A DNA stretch of 64,000 bases, from contig NZ_RIBP01000004.1 in assembly GCF_007273535.1 (NCBI RefSeq), positions 3,634,001 to 3,698,000 of the forward strand, given 5' to 3'. Source of the stretch: Niallia circulans (GTDB taxonomy: Bacteria; Bacillota; Bacilli; Bacillales; Cytobacillaceae). The position numbers were made by a program, and so were the translations under genes. Within the stretch, counting starts at the first letter, position 1; every line of letters starts with the position of its first letter. Below are positions 37,780 to 45,625 of this stretch, piece after piece. The notes under the pieces were generated by a model. The model had not been told where the DNA came from. It ran no database searches and saw only the letters and a list, made by a program, of their open reading frames with translations.

Positions 37780-39924
37780 TTAATTTATTCCATTATCCGT
37801 TTTTTCATTCCTATTTCCAAAGTTGGCACGGGACATTAAAAACTTCTCCACTTCACTCGCTGGAAGTGGTCTGGAATAATAAAAGCCTTGTGCCTTATGG
37901 CAATTAGCGGCTATCAGAATATCTGCCTGCTCCTGGCATTCTACCCCTTCGGCAATGACGTCCATCCCTAGGTTTTTTCCTAAGTGAATGATGGTTGTAA
38001 TAATCGCTGCATCCTTAACATTTTCCAATACATCTCTGACAAATGATTGATCAATTTTTAGAATGTCGATTGGAAATTGCTTAATATAGCTTAACGAAGA
38101 ATACCCTGTCCCAAAATCATCAACAGATATGATAACACCAAGCTCCTTCAATTTCCTTAATACAGGAATTGCCTCCTTTGAATTATGCATGGCGCCTTCT
38201 GTTATTTCGATTTCAAGCAAGTTTGCCGGTATATCATTTTTAATAATTGCTGACTTAATGATATCTACAAAGTTAGGTTGTTCGAATTGCTTTGGAGAGA
38301 TATTGACTGCAATGCGGATGCCATTGCCAAATGCCTGCAGCCAGCTGCTGATTTGCTTACATGCTGTTTCAATAACCCAGTTTCCAATTGGAATGATAAG
38401 GCCTGTATCCTCTGCAAGGGGAATAAATTCTCCGGGAGAAATGAACCCTAATGTTGGACATTCCCATCTGAGCAGTGCTTCTACGCTCTTAATTGTCTTG
38501 TCTTTCAAGTCAATTTGTGGCTGATAAAATAAGGTCAGTTCCTCATTTTGGACAGCTTTCCGTAAATTCGTCTCCATTGTCACAATGTTTGTTAAGGTAA
38601 TATTCATATCAGATCGATAAAATTGATAATGAGCCTTGCCTCTTTCCTTCACTCTGAATAAAGCTTCATCTGCATTTTTGATGAGCGTGCCTTCGTCCTT
38701 CCCATCATTCGGATACATACTTATGCCTATGCTTGGGGTAATATAGTATTCCTGTGAATCTAGGTAAAAGGAGCTTGCAAATCTTGACAGGATTGCTTGA
38801 GCAAAAGAGGTTGCCTTTTGCCTTGTGATGTTAGCAAGTACAATAATGAACTCATCCCCGCCTTGCCTATACACATGACAATCCATATTATTAAATTCTA
38901 ACAGCCTGTCTGCAACCTTTATCAATATTTGGTCGCCTATGATATGACCAAAGGTGTCATTAATATATTTAAACCTGTCAAGGTCAATTGTGAGCAGTGC
39001 AATTTCTGTGCCATTTTCTGTCGCTTTTTTTATTTCCATATTTAAATCTTCCAGCAATGCTCTTCTGTTATACAGTCCTGTGAGCTGATCATGGAAAGCC
39101 ATATATCTGATTTTTTCCGCTGTTTCTTTTTTCTCTGACATATCTCTAAGTATGATATACATTCCTTGTGCACTATTATTAACAATGATAGGAATAATTT
39201 TAATATGGAGATTAAGGACATGACCATTCTTCATTTTTAACACACTGTCAATGGACTGGGACAAATGTGTCAACCGGCATTTTCTGATTTGATCCTTAAA
39301 GTATGTGAGACTGTCTTCATCAATCAATTCAAAAATAGACCTGTTCAGAATCTTTTCTAACGTGTATCCTGTCAGCTTTTCCCCGGCTGGATTCACCGTA
39401 TAAATGGAGCCACTTAAATCGATTCCAAGAACGGCATCAAGATTGTGGTCGACAATGGAGCGAATTTGCTGTTCTCTCTCAATGAGTCTCTGTTTTTCTT
39501 CCTGTAGTTTTGTTACATCTCTTGTCACAGAAACAATAAATTTCACATTCCCGTCTGTATCCAAAATAGGTGTCAAAACAGACTCCCCATAGCGCTTGAT
39601 TCCTTCTGGCAAAATGACTTCATCAGAAAAAACACGCATTTCTTTCGCGTCATAAACCATACCATATTCTTGCTGAAGAGCCTCGGCTAAACTTGGTAGA
39701 AGAACCTCCTGCAGCGGTTTCCCAATGTAGTTTGGGGCGAGCTTCGCATGGGCATATCCTGCCTCATTTGCAAAAACATAAGTAAAAAGCGGTCCAGGTT
39801 CTGCCTTCATAATGTAAACCATATCATTGATATGCTTAAAAATGATTTCAAATATGATTCTCTCAATGCGCGTGTGTATATTTTTATGCTTTTCATCATT
39901 TAGGATCTCATATAATCCATTCAT
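37780..39924 (-). CDS. PAS-PAS-GGDEF-EAL c-di-GMP turnover protein
   Basis: 714 residues from the ATG at 39924, where AAGG is 9 bases upstream (the ATG three codons earlier is too close). No transmembrane segment. Two PAS domains (about 25-145 and 160-275), a GGDEF domain with an intact RQGGDEF motif (about 280-440) and an EAL domain with EALLRW, DDFGTGYSSL and KIDQSFV (about 450-700). Both catalytic motifs are complete, so it could make and degrade c-di-GMP; PAS domains would sense a cytosolic signal. Confidence 0.92.
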   Translation of the reverse strand: MNGLYEILNDEKHKNIHTRIERIIFEIIFKHINDMVYIMKAEPGPLFTYVFANEAGYAHAKLAPNYIGKPLQEVLLPSLAEALQQEYGMVYDAKEMRVFSDEVILPEGIKRYGESVLTPILDTDGNVKFIVSVTRDVTKLQEEKQRLIEREQQIRSIVDHNLDAVLGIDLSGSIYTVNPAGEKLTGYTLEKILNRSIFELIDEDSLTYFKDQIRKCRLTHLSQSIDSVLKMKNGHVLNLHIKIIPIIVNNSAQGMYIILRDMSEKKETAEKIRYMAFHDQLTGLYNRRALLEDLNMEIKKATENGTEIALLTIDLDRFKYINDTFGHIIGDQILIKVADRLLEFNNMDCHVYRQGGDEFIIVLANITRQKATSFAQAILSRFASSFYLDSQEYYITPSIGISMYPNDGKDEGTLIKNADEALFRVKERGKAHYQFYRSDMNITLTNIVTMETNLRKAVQNEELTLFYQPQIDLKDKTIKSVEALLRWECPTLGFISPGEFIPLAEDTGLIIPIGNWVIETACKQISSWLQAFGNGIRIAVNISPKQFEQPNFVDIIKSAIIKNDIPANLLEIEITEGAMHNSKEAIPVLRKLKELGVIISVDDFGTGYSSLSYIKQFPIDILKIDQSFVRDVLENVKDAAIITTIIHLGKNLGMDVIAEGVECQEQADILIAANCHKAQGFYYSRPLPASEVEKFLMSRANFGNRNEKTDNGIN

Positions 39925-40232
39925 TTGTATCATCCTTATTCTACTTCTCTCAGTGCCACTAACTGTTAATTGTTCTCAAATGTATAAAGTAAAAGCTTAA
40001 TGGTTAATATAATTGAATACTAAAACTATTTATATATACATCTTTTCATGCGAGATTCTTCATCTCGTTTATCTTAGTATAAATATCGGCGCATATAGTC
40101 GATTGTTTATATTCTCCTCGTAAAAATAAACTGACAATTATTCACTATTGATTTTAGAAAGGATTTCTTTTCTTTTGGAAAAATAGTATAATAGCTTGTA
40201 TTCATACTCTACTAGAAAGGAGTTCAAAGATT
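39925..40232. other. Divergent intergenic region between the GGDEF-EAL gene and ykyB
   Basis: About 300 AT-rich bases. A TATAAT at 40187-40192 lies 41 bases before ykyB, with no clear -35. GAAAGGAG precedes the ykyB start. No small gene is evident. Confidence 0.3.
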
Positions 40233-40700
40233 ATGCATAAGCATCCGTCAAAAATGCCGCAATTGAACCCAACGATTGACAACCTCTCACAGTCCATTTC
40301 AGTAGTTAATCGCCATGCTAAAACAGCAACAGATCCAAAATTTCTTTACAAGCTAAAACAAGCTAGTCTGCAAAAACTGCTGATTGAAGGTAAAGCAAAA
40401 AAAATCGGACTTCATTTTTCAGGCAATCCAAGAAACAGCCAGCAGCAATCTGATATATTGGTACAATGTGGAGAATATACCTTCCACCTACCTCCAACAA
40501 AAAAAGATTTTGAAGAACTGCCCCATCTTGGCTCCTTAAACCAAAATGTCAGGAATCCGAAATCGACCATTTCCCTTAATCAGGCAAAAAAACTGCTCAT
40601 TGCCTATACTGGATTAAAAGAAGACAAGCCGGATCAAAACAAGCCGCAGAACAAGCGTTATGTTAAGCCTGTTTTTAAAAAGCTCGGTGAAAGCTATTAA
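40233..40700 (+). CDS. ykyB: YkyB family protein
   Basis: 155 residues, basic and soluble, starting MHKHPSKMPQLNPTIDNLSQ, with AVVNRHAKTATDPKFLY-like and HLPPTKKDFEELPHLGSL segments typical of YkyB. Function unknown. It is the gene next to cheV in B. subtilis, as here apart from the IS element that now separates them. AGAAAGGAG precedes the ATG. Confidence 0.85.
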   Translation: MHKHPSKMPQLNPTIDNLSQSISVVNRHAKTATDPKFLYKLKQASLQKLLIEGKAKKIGLHFSGNPRNSQQQSDILVQCGEYTFHLPPTKKDFEELPHLGSLNQNVRNPKSTISLNQAKKLLIAYTGLKEDKPDQNKPQNKRYVKPVFKKLGESY

Positions 40701-40776
40701 ATAATTAAGCAGAAGTACTTAGCCTGTGTTTCTCTATGATAAATAAAAAGTCTGCATCGACACGGAAAAGGTGCTG

Positions 40777-40815
40777 CACCCCAAAAGTTAGAGTTGAAAT
40801 CTAACTTTTGGGGTG
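40777..40815 (+). promoter_or_regulatory. IS left-end hairpin sequestering the transposase ribosome binding site
   Basis: CACCCCAAAAGTTAG (40777-40791) and CTAACTTTTGGGGTG (40801-40815) form a perfect 15-base-pair stem with a 9-base loop. The right arm contains the only ribosome-binding-like sequence (GGGGTG) 7 bases before the ATG. RNA started outside the IS would contain both arms and hide it. Confidence 0.6.
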
Positions 40816-40822
40816 TTTTTTT

Positions 40823-42214
40823 ATGGCTAAATATAGTGGGAATTTCAAACTAAAAATTGTTCAAGAGTATTTGAAAAGTGCTTTAAGTTATGACCGATTG
40901 GCGCAAAAATACAGTATTCCATCTTCTTCACCAATTAAGAATTGGGTAAGTGCTTATAAAGCTTTTGGCGAAAAAGGGTTACAACGGAAAATAGCTAATG
41001 AGGAATACCCTGTTCAATTCAAATTGGATGTATTACACTTTAGGAAACAAACAGGTGCTTCTTTTCAAGAGACAGCAATTCAATTTAGGATAAATAATCC
41101 GAGTTTAATCGCCAATTGGAACAGTAAATTAGAAAAAGAAGGAATAGAGGGCCTGCAACAAAAAGCAAAGGGGCGCCCGTCTATGTCTAAAAAACCAAAA
41201 ACAACAGCGAATAAACAGAATAAACCAATGTCACGTGAGGAACAGTTAGAACGTGAAAATGAAATGCTTCGATTAGAGGTTGCCTATTTAAAAAAGTTGA
41301 AGGCTTTTCGAGAGAATCCGGATGCCTTCCTCGAAAAAGCACAAGCAGCCATCGCCTTCGAACTTAAAGAAGAAGGATTCCGATTAAAAGATGTCTTAAC
41401 ACAAGTGGAAATTCCAGAGGCAACGTATCATTATCAAATCAAACAGATGAAACAAAAGGATCCAAATGAAACGTGGGAAACGTTGATTTTAGAGACGTTT
41501 GAGAAGCATAAAGGCAGATATGGTTATCGTCGTATTCATGCGGAATTGAAAATGCAAGGTTACCCCGTTAACCATAAGAAAGTACAACGTATCATGAAGA
41601 AGCTAGGTTTGAAATGCGAAAAATTCGTGCGTAAATCACGCTACAAATCGTATAAAGGTACGGTTGGGAAAGTGGCGAAAAATCGTTTGAACCGTCGTTT
41701 CCACACACCACATACCCTTCAAAAAGTTGTGACCGACGTAACGGAATTCAAATGTACAAATGATGAGAAGTTGTATTTAAGCCCTATCATGGATTTATAT
41801 AACGGGGAAATTATTGGGTTTAGTATGTCTAAAAGTCCAACGCTGGAATTTGTGATGGATTCATTAAAACAGGTGCTTCCTATTATTCAAGAGCGTGCCA
41901 AATATCGAACAACCATTCACTCCGATCAAGGCTGGCACTATCAGCACTACAAATGGGTACAAACATTGAAAGAAAATAAGATGTACCAAAGCATGTCTCG
42001 CAAAGCAACATGTGCAGACAATGCAGCAATGGAGAACTTCTTTGGCTTACTGAAGCAGGAAATGTATTACGGAGAACAATTAATTTCTTACGAAACATTG
42101 AATATGAAGATTGAGAAGTACATCCATTACTATAACAACGATCGAATTAAACAAAAACTGGCCGGCATGAGTCCGGTAAAATTCCGAACTCATGCCAGCC
42201 AATTAGCTGCATAA
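40823..42214 (+). CDS. IS3-family transposase, OrfA and OrfB fused in one frame
   Basis: 463 residues from the ATG at 40823. The N-terminal part has two helix-turn-helix units (about 1-110), then a leucine-zipper-like stretch (QLERENEMLRLEVAYLKKL), the OrfA type. After it comes an HTH_21 domain (HKGRYGYRRIHAELK) and an rve/DDE integrase core with VVTDVTEF, IHSDQGWHYQ and AAMENFFGLLKQE (D, D, E). IS150-group elements usually need a -1 frameshift to join the two ORFs. Here they are already in frame although the slippery A AAA AAG remains (41290-41296). Confidence 0.92.
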   Translation: MAKYSGNFKLKIVQEYLKSALSYDRLAQKYSIPSSSPIKNWVSAYKAFGEKGLQRKIANEEYPVQFKLDVLHFRKQTGASFQETAIQFRINNPSLIANWNSKLEKEGIEGLQQKAKGRPSMSKKPKTTANKQNKPMSREEQLERENEMLRLEVAYLKKLKAFRENPDAFLEKAQAAIAFELKEEGFRLKDVLTQVEIPEATYHYQIKQMKQKDPNETWETLILETFEKHKGRYGYRRIHAELKMQGYPVNHKKVQRIMKKLGLKCEKFVRKSRYKSYKGTVGKVAKNRLNRRFHTPHTLQKVVTDVTEFKCTNDEKLYLSPIMDLYNGEIIGFSMSKSPTLEFVMDSLKQVLPIIQERAKYRTTIHSDQGWHYQHYKWVQTLKENKMYQSMSRKATCADNAAMENFFGLLKQEMYYGEQLISYETLNMKIEKYIHYYNNDRIKQKLAGMSPVKFRTHASQLAA

Positions 42215-42276
42215 TAAAAACTCTAACTTTAAGGGGTCACTACCAAAGCTTCCGTTTCGTGCAGACTTTTTTGTTT

Positions 42277-43185
42277 TTAAAGAATATGCTCATCAACAAG
42301 CAGGATTAATTCAGCGATTTCTGGTTTGCTGACTTGGGCGTTTGCTCCAACTCGTTTGCCTTTATGTCTCAAATCTTCTGTAATTAAGGAGGAGAAAATG
42401 ATAACCGGCAATTGTCCCAGCTTCGCATCCTCTTTGATTTTTCTTGTTAAATGATGGCCATCCATTTGCGGCATTTCAATATCTGTAATAACAAGCTGAA
42501 CAATATCTTCTATGCTTTTGTTTGACTCATTAACTCCTTGCAAATAATCATATGCTTCTCGGCCGTTTTCAAAGAATTGCACCTTATCATACCCTGCCTC
42601 TGACAGCGTATCCTCTAGCAGTTTTCTTAATAATGGTGAATCCTCCACAACGATAAGCTGCTTATTGCTTCTTTCACGAGCACCCAATCTTTTCACTTGC
42701 TGCACATTAATGCCTGATTCCGGATTAATGTCTACAACAATACGCTCAAAATCAAGCAACAAAATCATTTCCCCGTTCAGCTTAATAACACCAATGATTT
42801 GGCTTTCAGCTCCCTGGTACATTTCAGATGGCTTTTCAATGTCTTCCCATGAGATACGATGTATCTGGGAGACATTATGTACATGAAAGATAATTTTTGT
42901 TTTATTAAACTCCGATACAATAAACTTATCTTTCTCTGGCTCCTCTGAAGGCGGTAAGCCAAGAGCATTTGCCAAGTTGACTACAGGCAGAACCTCGCCT
43001 CTCAACTCCATGATACCCTCTACATTAGGATGGGCATGGGGAATAGTTGTTATCGGCACTGGGTTAATGATTTCTTTTACTTTGATAACATTAATTCCAA
43101 ATTTATTCTTTCCTACCCCAAATTCCACAATTTCTAATTCATTTGTTCCAGTTTCTAACAAAATGCCTTTATCATTGTTCATCAT
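42277..43185 (-). CDS. cheV: Chemotaxis coupling/adaptation protein CheV
   Basis: 302 residues: N-terminal CheW-like domain (about 10-155; LETGTNELEIVEFGVG, MELRGEVLPVVNL) and C-terminal receiver domain (about 170-300) with the acidic pair in VVEDSPLLRK, phosphoacceptor Asp in LVITDIEMPQMDG, and Lys in QVSKPEI. CheV couples receptors to CheA and takes part in adaptation when phosphorylated. GGAAGGA precedes the ATG. Its terminator has been interrupted by the IS. Confidence 0.94.
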   Translation of the reverse strand: MMNNDKGILLETGTNELEIVEFGVGKNKFGINVIKVKEIINPVPITTIPHAHPNVEGIMELRGEVLPVVNLANALGLPPSEEPEKDKFIVSEFNKTKIIFHVHNVSQIHRISWEDIEKPSEMYQGAESQIIGVIKLNGEMILLLDFERIVVDINPESGINVQQVKRLGARERSNKQLIVVEDSPLLRKLLEDTLSEAGYDKVQFFENGREAYDYLQGVNESNKSIEDIVQLVITDIEMPQMDGHHLTRKIKEDAKLGQLPVIIFSSLITEDLRHKGKRVGANAQVSKPEIAELILLVDEHIL

Positions 43186-43397
43186 TCTCGTCCTTCCTAC
43201 TTGAGCATAATCTTCCTATACGTTATATCGTTGCTATTAAGTGTAAACTTAATCAATTATTTTATAATTGGCAAAAGTTTTTATCTGTGTTTACCTTGAA
43301 TCTCTCTTTATATCGGCTGTTTTTTGGTACTGTGAAGACTGTGGTTAAAATAATTTCAATCCTTTTACCAAAAGCATCATCACTCTTTAAAAAAGCA

Positions 43398-43724
43398 AAG
43401 AAAAAGAGGCTAGGACAAAATAAAAGATAACTTCTCTAAAAACGATTAATAGAATTACAAATAAATTTGAAAAATGAAGGTTGTGTCTAAATAGAATTTG
43501 GAGTTAAAGTTAGTTCGTTTCATTGCGCGCTCGTCCTCGCCTGCGGGGTCTAAAGCGTCCTCTATTTCTCACAGGAGTCAAGGGGCCTCCGCTCCATTCC
43601 ACTAAAATTTCTAATTTTTTGTATTAAAACTAAAAAACAAAAAAACGAACTATTTAATCAATAGTTGATTAAGTAGTTCGGTCTTTACGCAGGTTCACAT
43701 ACTTATGTCCCAGCCTCTTTTCTT
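43398..43724. repeat. MITE-like element with inverted ends, 327 bp
   Basis: Ends AAGAAAAAGAGGCTAGGACA (43398-43417) and, as reverse complement, AAGAAAAGAGGCTGGGACA (43706-43724). No ORF inside. A core at 43511-43600 (TTCATTGCGCGCTCGTCC, CCTGCGGGGTCT, GGGGCCTCCGCTCCATTCC) is GC-richer than its surroundings. A hairpin CGAACTATTTAATCAA/TTGATTAAGTAGTTCG (43646-43680) has one mismatch. Related decayed cores occur at 12911-12966 and 51207-51320. AGAGGCTGGGACA ends occur widely in Firmicutes intergenic repeats as I recall. Confidence 0.65.
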
Positions 43725-43736
43725 AGGGTAAACTAT

Positions 43737-45041
43737 TTAATTCACACTCTTTTGCACCTTCCCATGAATGATTAGGCCGATGACAGTTAAGATAATCAAT
43801 GAGCCTAATGCCATTCTGCTTGCAGTATTGCCTAAATCAGCAAATATAAGGGTAATGCTACCATATAAAAGTGGTCCGACAATAGATGACACCTTACCTG
43901 AGAAGGCGAATAGTCCAAAGAATTGGCCACGTTTTTCTTCTGGTGTTATTTCAACAATATAAGCCCTTGATGTAACCCACATACTGCCAAGCGCAATACC
44001 AAACATGCTTCCTGCAATCCAAAACAGTAATTCGTTCCAGGCAACTGCTGCGATAATTAATGCAACCACAAGAAGAACCCCAACAATTCGGATTGATTTG
44101 TAAGCACCTATTTTCTTGGCAATATAACCGAAAATAAACGACCCGATAATGCTTGATAAGGTAGAGACCAAATATAAAATGATAAACTTTCCTGCCGAAA
44201 TACCAACTACCGTATTTGCATAAACCGCCATTACAGCAATGGTTGTTGCAACTGCATCATTTAAAAAGAAATAGGCAATCATGAATGTGAAGATTTCACG
44301 GTACTTCCGAGCCTGTTTAAACGTTTCAAATATTTCCTTATAGCCTGATAGAAAGGATTGCTTTTCAGTAGTCTGTTTTGGAGTATCCTTAATAATAAAG
44401 AAAAGCGGTAAAGACAATAAGAGAAACAGCAGGCCTGTTGGAATAAAGGAGCGATAGTAATCACCGTCTCCGACAAACAGGTAGACTGCAAGGCCAATTA
44501 ATGTTCCCATATAGCCAACAGCTACACCGAATCCCGAAATAAGTGGCATTTGCTCTTTTGTTCCTAAATCAGAGATCATCGTATCATAAAACACAAGACT
44601 AGAATGATAGGCAAACTTAGCAAAAACAAATAATAATATGACAAAAAATAATGACATTGGAATACCCATTATAGAATCCTCGAAGGTTATCCCCCCAACA
44701 ACTCCCATAAGAATCGTACCAAGAACAGTAAGAATGGTGAATATGATAATATATTTCTTTTTTCTGCCGGTCCTATCCATCAAAACGCCAAATAATGGCG
44801 AAAATAAAACTAACAAAAAGCTTGCTACTGCATTAGAATACGTTATTACAGTACTAGCTATTTGCTCTTGAACTTTATCTGTACCGATGATTTCTTGTAA
44901 ATATAATGGGAAAAATATCGTATTAATGTTGGAAGAAAATATCGTATTTGCCGCATCATATAGGGCCCAAGCGAGTATTGGCAAGGAAAAATATAGTGCT
45001 GTACCACGTAATTTCTGTGATTGAGTTTTTGATTGTTCCAT
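43737..45041 (-). CDS. MFS transporter, UMF1/Atg22-like
   Basis: 434 residues with about 12 hydrophobic segments. The N-terminal ILAWALYDAANTIFSSNINT and the MDRTGRKKKYI loop between helices 2 and 3 are typical of the UMF1 (Atg22-like) branch of the major facilitator superfamily, as in B. subtilis YxiO. It sits where ykuC, a different MFS protein, lies in B. subtilis. Substrate unknown; amino-acid or drug efflux is a guess only. AGGAGG precedes the ATG. Confidence 0.87.
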   Translation of the reverse strand: MEQSKTQSQKLRGTALYFSLPILAWALYDAANTIFSSNINTIFFPLYLQEIIGTDKVQEQIASTVITYSNAVASFLLVLFSPLFGVLMDRTGRKKKYIIIFTILTVLGTILMGVVGGITFEDSIMGIPMSLFFVILLFVFAKFAYHSSLVFYDTMISDLGTKEQMPLISGFGVAVGYMGTLIGLAVYLFVGDGDYYRSFIPTGLLFLLLSLPLFFIIKDTPKQTTEKQSFLSGYKEIFETFKQARKYREIFTFMIAYFFLNDAVATTIAVMAVYANTVVGISAGKFIILYLVSTLSSIIGSFIFGYIAKKIGAYKSIRIVGVLLVVALIIAAVAWNELLFWIAGSMFGIALGSMWVTSRAYIVEITPEEKRGQFFGLFAFSGKVSSIVGPLLYGSITLIFADLGNTASRMALGSLIILTVIGLIIHGKVQKSVN

Positions 45042-45359
45042 AAAACTATTTTGACCTCCTTCGTTTCAAAAAAAATTTGTTTGATCATTTACATGCAGAC
45101 GGAGATCCTTTGTTTCAACCATCAATTTCATACCCTATACATTTTTGGGAATTCTCCCCTCCTTTTCCATCATATCTGCTGCAATGTGCGTAAACAACCC
45201 TTTTTATGTAAAAAAGTTGTAATAATCCCCATTAATTCTTCATAATCAGAGGCAATAAATGTATCATCTTTGTGAACATCGAGCTAAAATCTAATCGGAT
45301 TTCCTATTAGTGAATAAACTATTTCTATAAGGATTTTATAGAAGAAGGGGGTTGCAAGC
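45042..45359. other. Intergenic region upstream of the MFS gene and the 48-residue ORF
   Basis: About 318 bases, AT-rich, between divergent genes. No gene, riboswitch or clear operator was recognised. Confidence 0.3.
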
Positions 45360-45506
45360 ATGAATGGCACAGCTATTTTATTTAATGAGGATTCATCTAT
45401 TACCATCTTAGAAAACATTACAGACGCTGAACAGAACGAAGAAGTAAATTATTGTGGAGAAATGGTGTTGTTAAAAGAAGATATAGATTGGGAATATGGC
45501 TACTAA
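45360..45506 (+). CDS. 48-residue acidic small protein
   Basis: ATG at 45360 after GAAGAAGGGGG; 48 codons then TAA. It starts MNGTAILFNEDSSITILEN and ends KEDIDWEYGY, is strongly acidic (about 13 Asp/Glu against one Lys), with a single Cys. It lies 119 bases ahead of patA in the same direction. Not recognised. The good ribosome binding site and absence of alternative frames favour a real gene. Confidence 0.5.
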   Translation: MNGTAILFNEDSSITILENITDAEQNEEVNYCGEMVLLKEDIDWEYGY

Positions 45507-45625
45507 ATCATTCTACTGCGCTTTTTTTAAAGTGCTTTTTTTCTGACAAGGCTATTGTTTTCAAGATAACTTGTATTTGTTATGATACTTATAATAAGCA
45601 GAAAATAAACAATAAGGTGGAAAAC

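Larger units (their letters stand above)
40770..42244 (+). mobile_element. IS3-family (IS150-like) insertion sequence
   Basis: About 1475 bp with imperfect terminal inverted repeats: left GGTGCTGCACCCC...AAAGTTAGAGTT, right (reverse complement) GGTAGTGACCCC...AAAGTTAGAGTT. The flanks share AAA on both sides (40767-40769 and 42245-42247), consistent with the 3-base target duplication of IS3 elements. It contains one transposase gene. The coding frame is intact, so it may be active. Confidence 0.85.
40745..42271. terminator. ykyB/cheV bidirectional terminator split by the IS element
   Basis: The left flank AAAAAGTCTGCA.CGA.ACGGAA (40745-40767) is complementary to the right flank TTCCG.TTCG.TGCAGACTTTTTT (42250-42271). 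Joined without the IS, they form one long hairpin with T-tails, as expected between the convergent ykyB and cheV genes. The insertion sits at the apex of the hairpin. Confidence 0.8.

Noticed and set aside
45452..45625. PatA with a 58-residue N-terminal extension
   Set aside because: The extension overlaps the small acidic ORF and lacks a ribosome binding site; the ATG at 45626 matches the family.
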